From positions 1-14,316 of the forward strand of contig CAYVMD010000051.1 in the NCBI GenBank assembly GCA_964452465.1: DNA of 14,316 bases. Direction: 5' to 3'. The position numbers and the translations under genes were made by a program. This document shows positions 6,824 through 14,316 of the stretch, piece by piece. Numbering within the stretch: position 1 is the stretch's first letter; every line of letters begins with the position of its first letter. The stretch is from CAYVMD01 sp964452465. Its GTDB lineage: Bacteria; Armatimonadota; JACIXR01. The notes under the pieces are model-generated. The model saw only the letters and a program-made list of their open reading frames with translations, was not told where the DNA came from and searched no databases.

Positions 6824-7882
6824 ATGGCTTGCTTTAAATCATCCCTTGTATTCTTCCTTCCCTGCTGGGCGCTCCTTTTTGGGGGGGATGCCTCCCCAAC
6901 CGAGGGACCAAGGGAAACCAAGCCCCCTTTCCTCCGGCGTTTCAAATATCCCCAACTCATCCTCGAACCGACGAGCAGGAAGGGCGATTTCGACAGCGAA
7001 CTCGTCGATTGCTTCAAGATCGTCCTGGATTACGACAGAGGCATAGGCGAGCCGTATCGCAAGGATGACTACTACTATGCGGTTTACACCGGCTACGATG
7101 GGGAATCCTATCGCTGTGGTCTATTGAGGAGCAAAGACCTCCTCCATTGGGAGAAATTGGGGATGATCCTGGACATAGGGAAGGAGGGGGATTTCGATGC
7201 TGGCTCGGCGGGAGGAGGGGTAGCCATCAAATGGAGGGGAAGATTCTACATGTTTTATACAGGTTATCCCTTCAAGGGCTACGAAAATGGACCGGGCAAG
7301 ATAGGGCTGGCAGTCTCCGATGACCTTCATAACTGGAGGAAATTGGGCATCATCCTGGAGCCTGAGAGGAAATATCCCTGGGAAGCGGGAGGGCTCTATC
7401 AACCCTTCCCCCTTTACTATCGGGGGAAACTTTACCTGTTTTACAACGCGAAGAACGAGGAAGCAGATTGGACGGAACAGACCGGCGTCGCCATCGCCGA
7501 GGATGGGAACCTTCGCCAGTGGAAGAAGCACGAGAACAACCCCGTCCTCCCGGTAGGACCCAAGGGAAGTTGGGATAGCAAGTTCGCCTCCGACCCTTGG
7601 GTGATAAGGGTGGAGGGCAAATGGCGCATGTTCTATTACGGCTTTGACGGCGTTCATGCTCAGGATGGCGTGGCGATTAGCACGGACCTTATTAATTGGG
7701 AGAAGTCCCCCTTCAACCCCATCCTTCCCTATGGGGAGAAGGGATCCTATGACGAGGTTCACGCCCATAAGCCCTGCGTCATCTTTAAGGAAGACATCTA
7801 CTATCATTTCTACACAGCGGTGGGGAGCAAGGGACGTTGCATAGCCCTCGCCACAAGCGTTCCTTTCTGGGAGAAACGATAA
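6824..7882 (+). CDS. Secreted five-bladed beta-propeller glycosidase (GH43/GH32/GH130-like fold)
   Basis: Predicted exported enzyme of the five-bladed beta-propeller glycosidases. The start is ATG 6824 (352 residues); the open frame extends left through the tRNA-Glu gene, but only this ATG gives a clean signal peptide (MACFKSSLVFFLPCWALLFG). Propeller blades are visible as repeats of S-x-D-L-x-x-W-x-K: SKDLLHWEK (103-111), SDDLHNWRK (165-173), EDGNLRQWKK (226-235) and STDLINWEK (286-294), each preceded by a G-[LV]-A/L strand. Blade-edge acidic motifs include GDFDSELVD (54-62), DFDAGS (123-128), WDSKFASDPWVI (250-261) and YDEVHAHKP (309-317), where catalytic acids would lie. The family and substrate are not assignable by eye. 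It is followed after one base by the next glycosidase and has its own promoter. Confidence 0.8.
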   Translation: MACFKSSLVFFLPCWALLFGGDASPTEGPRETKPPFLRRFKYPQLILEPTSRKGDFDSELVDCFKIVLDYDRGIGEPYRKDDYYYAVYTGYDGESYRCGLLRSKDLLHWEKLGMILDIGKEGDFDAGSAGGGVAIKWRGRFYMFYTGYPFKGYENGPGKIGLAVSDDLHNWRKLGIILEPERKYPWEAGGLYQPFPLYYRGKLYLFYNAKNEEADWTEQTGVAIAEDGNLRQWKKHENNPVLPVGPKGSWDSKFASDPWVIRVEGKWRMFYYGFDGVHAQDGVAISTDLINWEKSPFNPILPYGEKGSYDEVHAHKPCVIFKEDIYYHFYTAVGSKGRCIALATSVPFWEKR

Positions 7883-7883
7883 A

Positions 7884-10319
7884 ATGCTTAAGGTGTTATT
7901 GAGGATCTTCCCCCTCATCGCCATCCTCTCGCTCGCCTGTCCCCAGAGAAATTGGGAAATCATCTCGGGAGAGGCAAAGATGATCGACGATGTAATCGCC
8001 CTAAATAACGCCCTCATACTTTGGAGGGAGGGAGCTCCTCCCGATTTCGTCCTCAGGGTTAAGATGAATATCCAGGAGAAGCGGGAGAACGCGGAAGGTT
8101 GCGTATTGATAGGCGCTCCCGCCGACGCCTCCCAATTCCTACAGATATTCCTGGACCAGCCCTCCAATTCCCTGCGGGTAGCGATCCTAAGAAGAGGCTC
8201 CCCCACTACCCTGCTCGCTACAATCGGTCTTCCCTTCAAGGTGAAGATGCAGGAATGGCATGAGATGACGGTTGTTGTAAAGGGGCAGGAGGTGTTCGCC
8301 TATCTCGATGGTAACCAATACCTCCATCTGAAGGGCATTCGCCTTTGGGGGAAGAGGGTTGGTCTGCGTGTGGGCGATGGCAGGACATCCTACAAGGATT
8401 TTGCCCTCCAGAAATTGAAGGACCTCTCCCTCGCTACCTGCAAACTAGGCATAAAATGCCCCTCCCGTTGTTACCTTTCTCCCCGCTATCAAGGAAAAAG
8501 CCTAAAGATAGAGGGGGAAACCATCAAACTCAAAATCCCCACCTTCGCCCTCCCCCTCCAGATGGTTACCATAGGGATAGACTACCAAGGAAGGGTTCCC
8601 CTTCTCCTCACCGTTTACGATGGAAAGGGGTCCCCCTATTACTCCCAGCGGATCCAGAAGCCCACCCAGGTAAGTTTCCGAGCGGTGGGCTCCCTGGGGA
8701 AGCATAGATTGGAGATCAAGAAGGGAAAGGAGGCAAAAAGCGTGTTCTTCGATGTGGATGCGGAGACCGAGATAAAGGGAACGGATCCCTTGTGGGAAAG
8801 GTTATTTGCTACCTTAAGGGAAACGGTAAAGAGGGACAGGTTCGTCTTCTCCATATATGGGAAGCCCGTGGCGATGAACCCCACTTGGCTACGCGATCAT
8901 ATCCACGAGATGAAGGGATATAAGTGGTGGGAGGAGGATATTCGCTCCGCGATCGACCATTTCCTAAAGATCCAGCATCCCGAGGGCTTCTTCTACGAGA
9001 TGATAATCCCTCCCAGCGATCCTCACACCACCTTCGTCAAGGATAAGCACCGCCTAATAGACGAGAGGAATAACCTTGCCTATGTGAGGCTGGAATTAGA
9101 AGCGGATATAGAATATCTTATGGTAGAGGGCGCCTTCCAGATATGGCAGGCAACCGGGGATGAGGAGTGGTTGAAGTGGGCTATCCCCCGCCTGATAAAG
9201 GGAATGGAGTATTGCATGACCGATCCCACCCGTTGGGATCCCCAGCATCAACTCGTCAAGCGCCCCTTCACCATAGACACCTGGGATTTCACCTACGGGG
9301 TCCCCGGCAACGATAGGCGCATAACAGAAGATACCCCTATGAGCATAATGCATGGGGACAACAGCGGGATGTTCTATGCTTCCCTTCTCCTCTCGAGGAT
9401 GCTTTCCGCCCTAAGGAGGGAAGGAGAAGCGGAACATTGGAGGAAGATCGCGGAGGGCTTCAGGGAAAGGACAAACAAATTGTGCTGGAACGGCAAGTTC
9501 TACACCCATCAGATCCATCTGAACCATCCGGGTGCCCCTGGGGTCGATGAGAGGGAGATCCTCAGCCTCAGCAATACCTACGACATAAACAGGGGGTTGC
9601 CCGATCACGAGCAGGCGGTGAGCATAATAAGGGAATACAAAAGGAGAAAGGAATTGACGAAAGGCGAATACTTCGCCGAGTGGTTCAGCATCCACCCTCC
9701 CTACCCCGATTTTAAAGGTCATAATATGCCTCGCGGAACCTACATCAACGGTGGGGTAGCGGGATTCGTGGCGGGGGAGCTGGCGAAGGCTTGCTTTTGG
9801 CATGGAGAGGAAGCCTACGGCGTGGATATATTGAGGAGATTGGGGGAGAAGATAGAAAAGGACGGGGACATCTTCTTCCTTTACACCCCTGATGGACGGG
9901 ACCAGGGAGGAGGTCCAAGGGGATGGTCGGCTTCGGCGGTCATCTCCGCCCTCATCGAAGGCTTGGCAGGCATAAGGGACGATGATAAGCTCTTCCACCG
10001 CGCCACCCTTGCCCCTCGCTGGATATCAGCAGGAGAAAAGGAGGTCAAGGTCATCGCCCGCTACGGAGCGAGCAAGGTTTACCTCGGCTACCTCTTCCGC
10101 CACAACGAGAAGGATAAGAAAATAGAAATGGAGATCACGGGAAGCAGGACGCTCCCCACTTTCCACATCCTCCTACCTCCCCAAAGCACCCCAAAGAAGG
10201 TCCTGTTCAACGGCGAGGCGATACCCTTCCGCGCCGAAAGGATAGAGGAAAGCATCTATTGCAACTTCGGCTTGGAAGAGAAGATAAGCAAGGGGAAGAT
10301 AACCGTCTACTACGAATAG
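7884..10319 (+). CDS. Exported multidomain (alpha/alpha)6-barrel glycosidase-like protein
   Basis: An 811-residue protein, probably exported (hydrophobic signal at residues 3-18; a cysteine at 19 follows S-L-A, a poor lipobox). Apparent domain order: a concanavalin-like beta-sandwich at about 22-178 (WHEMTVVVKGQEVFAYLDG and LRVGDGRTSYKDFALQ resemble LamG/DUF1080 folds); a second beta domain at about 195-295; a helical catalytic region at about 305-705; and a C-terminal beta domain at 710-811. The helical part has six-hairpin-glycosidase features: NPTWLRDHIHE (332-342), D465-T-W-D468-F, and GGGPRGWSASAVISALIEGL (675-694), as seen in GH15/63/78/94-type enzymes. No family could be assigned, and the catalytic residues are not certain (D465, D468 and E482 are candidates). 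The start follows the previous stop by one base with GGGAG 10 bases upstream, so the two proteins are almost certainly coexpressed and may act on one glycan. Confidence 0.75.
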   Translation: MLKVLLRIFPLIAILSLACPQRNWEIISGEAKMIDDVIALNNALILWREGAPPDFVLRVKMNIQEKRENAEGCVLIGAPADASQFLQIFLDQPSNSLRVAILRRGSPTTLLATIGLPFKVKMQEWHEMTVVVKGQEVFAYLDGNQYLHLKGIRLWGKRVGLRVGDGRTSYKDFALQKLKDLSLATCKLGIKCPSRCYLSPRYQGKSLKIEGETIKLKIPTFALPLQMVTIGIDYQGRVPLLLTVYDGKGSPYYSQRIQKPTQVSFRAVGSLGKHRLEIKKGKEAKSVFFDVDAETEIKGTDPLWERLFATLRETVKRDRFVFSIYGKPVAMNPTWLRDHIHEMKGYKWWEEDIRSAIDHFLKIQHPEGFFYEMIIPPSDPHTTFVKDKHRLIDERNNLAYVRLELEADIEYLMVEGAFQIWQATGDEEWLKWAIPRLIKGMEYCMTDPTRWDPQHQLVKRPFTIDTWDFTYGVPGNDRRITEDTPMSIMHGDNSGMFYASLLLSRMLSALRREGEAEHWRKIAEGFRERTNKLCWNGKFYTHQIHLNHPGAPGVDEREILSLSNTYDINRGLPDHEQAVSIIREYKRRKELTKGEYFAEWFSIHPPYPDFKGHNMPRGTYINGGVAGFVAGELAKACFWHGEEAYGVDILRRLGEKIEKDGDIFFLYTPDGRDQGGGPRGWSASAVISALIEGLAGIRDDDKLFHRATLAPRWISAGEKEVKVIARYGASKVYLGYLFRHNEKDKKIEMEITGSRTLPTFHILLPPQSTPKKVLFNGEAIPFRAERIEESIYCNFGLEEKISKGKITVYYE

Positions 10320-10327
10320 GAGCGTTC

Positions 10328-13202
10328 TCAAATATAAAGGCGAAGGACGATGGGGGGATAGGCGAGGAGGCGAGGCACCTCTAATAACCCCGAGGGGGGA
10401 AGGGAAGGGGAAGCACAGTTGGTTACCTTTATAACGATCTGGTTATCGCCCTCCTCCAGGAATTCCCCTATCTCCAACCTCCAGGGGGGATATAACCTCG
10501 CCCCCACATACCGTCCGTTCACCTCCACCTCCGCTACCTCCCCTACCCTTCCCAGGTCCAAAACCACCTTGGCGCCGAGGTAAGCAGTGGGGATGAAGCA
10601 CTCCCCCTTATATGCCATAGTCCCTTGATAAAAGGGGTAGCCTTGCTCCGTCCAAGAGCCCACCTTCAAGGTTTTGGGAGAGGGTGCAAGGTTCCACTTC
10701 CCCTCCCGCCAAAGAAGGGAGAAATCCCCCCTAATCGTCACCCGGGGTAAGGAAGGAATTTGACGATGGTTAACCAAAAGGGTGAGGAAATTCTCGCCCT
10801 TCCTGAGGAAGGGCGAGATGGACATCCCTTCCGCCCTCCATTGGATTTTACTTCCGTTGAGGAAAATAGCGGTAGGTGGAGCCTCGATATGAAGCTCCCA
10901 TCCTCTCCCAACTTCCTCGACGGAGAAGAGGGCTTGATACCAAACCTCTCCCTCCAGTTTGATATCGGGAGCCACCTCCTCCCAATCCCTATGGGGAGCT
11001 TTGGGAACGGACAGGGAGGAAAGCCACCCTCCTTTTTGCCTATAGCGCCAGTTGAGAAGGGGGAGGAAATTGGGTTGCTGAGGCTCTACCTCCCACTCCT
11101 CCAAAAGGGTTATCGCCTTCAGGGCAATGCCCCTCTCTCCCTCCACCATCCTCCTCTCACCTTNNNNNNNNNNCGAATGGTTCCTCCTCCCCTTGCCAAC
11201 CCTCAACCAACACCACCCCCTCCTCTACTTTCAAAGCCCGCGGATAAAAATTCGCCCTATCTATGTGAGGCTCCTTTCCCTCCTTTATTTGAACTACGAG
11301 GAGGGATTGGGGAGGCAGGGAAAGGGGCACTATCATCCTTCCATCCTCCATTAAGGAGTATTGCCAAATCTTTTTTTTCTCCCCCTCTTCTATGTCCAAG
11401 AGATAGGGGATCCCCTGAAGGGGCAACATAGCATTTATCTCGTTTTCCCTTATATCCCTATTGAATATGAGAAAGATGGAGCCTTCCTTGGGGAGGCAGA
11501 GGATATTTTGGGCGAGCACATCAAGATCGGCAGGAAGGCACCCCTTGAGGATCTGCCTGGTCTGGCGGAGCGCCTCCTCCCTATCTATGTTGAGGGCGGG
11601 TTGATAGGCATAGATCTTACCACCCGATATGGGATGGATCCTTCCCACCGCATAGGTTTCCCCTCCCGCTACCTCGAGGGGGGAGGCAAGGGTATAGCTT
11701 CTATTTATCTCCTTCACATTCATCTTGAAGAGGGCACGGACTGCATTCTCCACAGCTACATCCTCTCCCTCCTCGGAACGGAAGGGTAGCATACCCAGGG
11801 CGATAAGGTTCCCTCCCCTTTCTTCATAGAAATCCTCCAGCCATCTTAAGGTGGAACGGTTGAGGGTGGTCGTGGAAGGGAGGATGAAGGTGCTTATACC
11901 TTGGAGATGGGGAAGTTCATCCTCATCGACGAAGAGGAAATCATAATGGATCTTATGGAGCAACTCGCAGAGGAAAAAGAGGTCCCTGTTTATAGCCCGG
12001 AATACCTCGTCCTCTTCCCCCAGCCTTTGGTGCGCCCAAAGGGAACGGCGGGGAAGGAGCATGACGACCCTATGCCTTCTCTTCAAGGAGGCGAGGAGGT
12101 TCAAGCGGGCTTGGTAGGAGAAAAAATAGGATAGGAGGGGGAAGAAAGGCTCATCCCAAAGGGAGGTGAATTCTTGGTGGGGAGGAGTGTAGAACTTATA
12201 GATAAAGCCACCTATGCCCTGGGAGGCGTAGAGATCCGCTTTTTTCTTCAGGTCTTCCAGAGGCGAACCGTAGGGGATGTCCACCTCCAGATAGATAGGC
12301 TTCCCATCACAGGCGGAGGCGACGATGGTATTCCTTAACTCCTCCACCAAGGGGAGAAGGGAAGGACGGAGGAAGGGTATATGAATGAGGCGATAGAGGA
12401 GGAAGAGTTCGTTCCAGAGGTTCTCCCCCTCCGGCAGGGAGGCGATGAGCCTAAGCCCCCTCTCCTCAAGGAGGGAAGTTAGGGATTTGATTTGCTCCTG
12501 GGCTATATCCAGGACCGTTTGGCGGAAATCGTGGCGGAACCTTTCCTCTTCCTTTAAATCCAAAGAGAGAAGAGGGAGGAGAGGTTGGAGGGGATAACCC
12601 CTTCTGCGCTGGAACTCCAAGGGGAGGTTATCCGCCCAGGGAAAGGGCGAAAGGACGATTTGGGGTATATAAAAGCCGGCAAAGGGGGGGATGAAGCCCT
12701 TCAGGCTCTCCAGCCAGCCTTGGGCGAGGCGAAGGAGGTTCTCCCCCTTCGCTTCCTGGGCATAGATTATGAGGAGGATCCATTCGCCCGCGGGAGGGGT
12801 CCATCTCAGGGTATTGTTTTCCAAGAAGCCGTTAAGGAGAACAGCAGAGTTGAGGGAGGTGGCGGAGAGGGGCAAAGCTCCCACCCAGAGGGGTTTCCCC
12901 TCAATGTTTATCTCCACCGTTTCCCCTTCCTTCACATTTCTTTTAAGGGAGGAAAGTTTAGCGGGGAAGGGATTGAGGGCAGGGAGGGCAAGGAAAAGGG
13001 GCAGGTTGAATTTTCTCGCCACTGACAATGCTTCCCCAACCTTCTCTTCCGAGGGTGGCTTTATTATCACCCCCGAGAAGGAATCCTTAAGGGTGAAGAA
13101 TTTGGTTTCGATTTCCTTGGTTGAGGGCGGGGAGGTCCACTCCCAAAGTGCAAGGGGGCGGTAGTGAGCAGGGGGTTTAAGGAGGTTTTCTTCCCCTTCC
13201 AT
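10328..13202 (-). CDS. GH106-like glycoside hydrolase (alpha-L-rhamnosidase type), split by assembly gap
   Basis: One gene in two frames because of a 10-N gap. The N-terminal part (from 13202 down to the gap, about 675 residues) opens with YRPLALWEWTSPP, like the W-x-W-N start of GH106 proteins, then shows a barrel-like region and an LLPRRSLWAHQ...FVDEDEL section typical of the GH106 middle. The C-terminal part (gap to the stop at 10328, about 277 residues) has two GH2-type beta-sandwiches: one ending VTIRGDFSLL, the other with LDLGRVGEVAEVEVNGRYVG, PPWRLEIGEFLEEGDN and KVTN, classic for GH106. No signal peptide is seen, so it probably acts in the cytoplasm on imported oligosaccharides, unlike the two convergent glycosidases. 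The start lacks a Shine-Dalgarno but has a -10-like element. It may cleave L-rhamnose, but the sequence is divergent. Not a proven frameshift: the gap explains the break. Confidence 0.78.
11164..11173. other. Assembly gap (10 N) inside the GH106-like gene
   Basis: Ten unknown bases. The coding frames on the two sides match only if the real missing length is a multiple of three, so 10 is a placeholder. Any ORF crossing it with XXXX residues is artificial. Confidence 0.97.
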
Positions 13203-13207
13203 AGCAA

Positions 13208-13213
13208 TTTATA
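13208..13213 (-). promoter_or_regulatory. Possible -10 element for the GH106-like gene
   Basis: Read on the minus strand, TATAAA ends 5 bases before the ATG at 13202, placing a start about at that codon. An overlapping TATCAT (13219-13214) would start transcription near 13207. No -35 is convincing. Confidence 0.35.
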
Positions 13214-13408
13214 ATGATAACACATTTAGGGGAGGGAAAGAAAGGTTTTGTAGAATTCCATAGCATATTAGACTCATGCTTATCTTTAACCCGATTCTTT
13301 ATGAAATATTTGAGAGGTGGATTATGCCCTAATCTTTATGTGGTTTTTCCAAATGCATTATGCCCCATTCCTCTTTTTCTGGGACAGGCATTTCAGCCCC
13401 ACCCCAAT

Positions 13409-13428
13409 CCTCCCCGTCAACGGGGAGG
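13409..13428. repeat. REP-like palindromic hairpin
   Basis: CCTCCCCGT and ACGGGGAGG form a perfect 9-base inverted repeat around CA, flanked by CCCCACCCCAAT on the left and GAGACTTCGCCC on the right. Its + strand translation contains HPNPPRQRGG, the kind of spurious peptide made by dispersed GC-rich palindromic repeats in many bacterial genomes. Only one copy is in the window, so dispersal is inferred. Confidence 0.5.
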
Positions 13429-13522
13429 GAGACTTCGCCCTTTCAATCCTTGTCTTTCTGGAACCACCACTTTTCGAAGCATCTAATATCTTTCTAAAAT
13501 TTTTTCAGTTTTAGACATAATA

Positions 13523-13548
13523 GGGGCGGGCTCTTAAGAGCCCGCCCC
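13523..13548 (-). terminator. Perfect GC-rich palindrome, likely terminator of the prepilin-like gene
   Basis: Two 13-base arms (GGGGCGGGCTCTT and its complement) form an 11-pair stem with a TTAA loop, 28 bases after the minus-strand stop codon. The tail on the minus strand (TATTATGTCT) is T-rich but not a clean T run, so it is intrinsic-like or an mRNA 3' stabiliser. Confidence 0.7.
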
Positions 13549-13576
13549 CGAGTGAATTCCCTAACCGAGCTTCAGT

Positions 13577-14316
13577 CTACGGGAACCATACATTGCCAAA
13601 GTTGTCGAACCAAGTAAGAGTAGCGTTGGGGTTGCGAGGATCCACGAGAGCGCGACAACGATTAGCTATCTGGCTCCACTCCATCCACTTAACATGTCCA
13701 TCAGCGAAGATGATGTTCTCTCCTCCACTGTGGCGGGTGTGCCTGCTCACCGAACGGTGATTAGAATCGGGATTGCAGGCAGCAGCACAAGCGTTGGCAA
13801 ATACAACTCGCCTTCCTCCACAGGTAGAGAAGTGAGGGGCATCTGCAAAAGCCATGGTCTGCGCAGGAGCAACCACTTCCGCCATCCTTACCGGTCTCCC
13901 ACTCCAACCGCAGGCAAGGTTGGGCATAAGCCACTCGTTCGAAGCTATGCTCAAATTTATTCGGGCGAACTCGGGAGGGAAGAACCATGCCCACCACGAC
14001 CCATCACCCCACTGAACAGCAGGAGCTCCGCTCAGATCCGTCCTCGGCACTACATTCACCAGCTTAAAAGCAGAGGGGCATTCCCATACCTGGGCGTTCT
14101 TTACATATGGCATCAACTGCCCTAGGGGTGTGTCCCGCCCCGCATAGCCTGCGTTTGGACAAGCGACCAGGTAGGGGAAGGTCTCATCCCAATCTTGGAC
14201 ATACATCATCAACGCCGAGCCTATCTGCTTCATATTGGAGAGACATTGCGTCTTCCTTGCTTGTTCCCTTGCTCGGCTGAATACTGGGAAGAGTATCGCG
14301 GCGAGAATGGCTATGA
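13577..14316 (-). CDS. Prepilin-like protein with H-x9-DG C-terminal motif, 5'-truncated
   Basis: Type IV pilin/type II secretion pseudopilin-like protein of the kind common in Armatimonadota and Planctomycetota; the N-terminal helix anchors it in the membrane and the C-terminal globular domain is external. The frame stays open to the window edge. Upstream of the internal Met at 14233 the residues read IAILAAILFPVFSRAREQAR, the end of the pilin hydrophobic helix, so the true start and the prepilin peptidase site lie outside. The next block, SNMKQIGSALMMYVQDWDET, is typical. The C-terminal motif is H-SGGENIIFA-DG, i.e. H-x9-DG. There are at least nine cysteines, which may form disulfides. Such genes occur in many paralogues per genome with unknown individual roles, possibly in adhesion or surface display. 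A terminator hairpin follows. Confidence 0.9.
   Translation of the reverse strand, partial: IAILAAILFPVFSRAREQARKTQCLSNMKQIGSALMMYVQDWDETFPYLVACPNAGYAGRDTPLGQLMPYVKNAQVWECPSAFKLVNVVPRTDLSGAPAVQWGDGSWWAWFFPPEFARINLSIASNEWLMPNLACGWSGRPVRMAEVVAPAQTMAFADAPHFSTCGGRRVVFANACAAACNPDSNHRSVSRHTRHSGGENIIFADGHVKWMEWSQIANRCRALVDPRNPNATLTWFDNFGNVWFP

Larger units (their letters stand above)
13203..13576. other. Intergenic region between two minus-strand genes
   Basis: 374 bases without a credible gene. It holds, from right to left, the terminator palindrome after the prepilin-like gene, a REP-like hairpin, an AT-rich stretch (about 13250-13380) with a small inverted repeat GATTA/TAATC (13320-13334), and a -10-like element just upstream of the GH106-like start. 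Short open frames here are explained by the repeat. Confidence 0.7.

Noticed and set aside
7121..8239. 372-codon open frame antisense to the two glycosidase genes
   Set aside because: It spans two well-supported + strand genes, has no recognisable domain, and long antisense frames arise here because the sense strands rarely use TTA, CTA and TCA codons.
9411..9998. 195-codon antisense frame inside the (alpha/alpha)6 glycosidase
   Set aside because: Shadow of the sense coding pattern; composition and motifs are not protein-like.
10320..10327. Bidirectional terminator between the convergent genes
   Set aside because: Only 8 bases separate the two stops and no hairpin with a T tract is visible there.
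13320..13334. GATTA/TAATC small inverted repeat and repeated ATTATGCCC
   Set aside because: Five-base arms and one nearby nine-base repeat in AT-rich sequence are within chance expectation; no operator claim is made.
13214..13486. 90-codon + strand frame upstream of the GH106-like gene
   Set aside because: It contains HPNPPRQRGG, the translation of the REP-like palindrome, and the remainder is AT-rich intergenic sequence.
1..14316. CRISPR arrays, insertion sequences, phage, toxin-antitoxin or other defence genes
   Set aside because: No regularly spaced direct repeats, transposase or integrase motifs, or defence domains were seen. Although tRNA genes can serve as attachment sites, there is no integrase and no tRNA-end duplication.

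Overview
The window looks like a chromosomal segment from a thermophilic, diderm, carbohydrate-degrading bacterium, most likely Armatimonadota (a Fervidibacter-like lineage is a reasonable guess). Three things point there. The last gene is a prepilin-like protein with the 'ILFPVFSRAREQAR' N-terminal style and an H-x9-DG C-terminus, both common in that phylum. An LptF/LptG-type LPS-export permease implies an outer membrane. Coding strands are purine-rich with heavy AGG/ATA codon use. The taxonomic call is inference from protein style, not from a marker gene.

Layout. Positions 1-6459 (+) hold a tightly packed run of six genes: the 3' part of a ferredoxin-type 4Fe-4S subunit (hydrogenase/sulfite-reductase beta-like), a pyrimidine-nucleoside phosphorylase overlapping it by 14 bases, an LptF/LptG-family permease, a clostripain-family (C11) lipoprotein peptidase, a uroporphyrinogen-decarboxylase-superfamily protein, and a secreted clan GH-A (GH5-like) glycosidase. 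A consensus promoter at 6575-6603 drives a tRNA-Gln(CTG)/tRNA-Glu(CTC) pair. Directly after it, a second promoter starts a two-gene unit (6824-10319, +): a secreted five-bladed beta-propeller glycosidase and an 811-residue multidomain (alpha/alpha)6-barrel glycosidase. Convergent to these, only 8 bases away, is a large GH106-like (alpha-L-rhamnosidase-type) gene on the minus strand (10328-13202), interrupted by a 10-N assembly gap. A 374-base intergenic stretch with a REP-like hairpin and a terminator palindrome separates it from a minus-strand prepilin-like H-x9-DG gene that runs off the right edge.

How it fits together. Four glycosidase-type proteins lie within about 8 kb, three with export signals and one apparently cytoplasmic. 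This suggests an accessory glycan-degradation locus, possibly for a rhamnose-containing polysaccharide. That substrate is inferred only from the GH106-like gene. The first three genes are housekeeping or energy-related and only loosely connected to it.

The most interesting sequence-level signal is regulatory. Several genes have a -10 hexamer placed so that transcription should start at, or within a few bases of, the start codon (1877, 6824, possibly 2960 and 13202), while most downstream genes of the packed runs carry Shine-Dalgarno sequences. This points to routine leaderless mRNAs. I did not find a clearly new defence or mobile system here.
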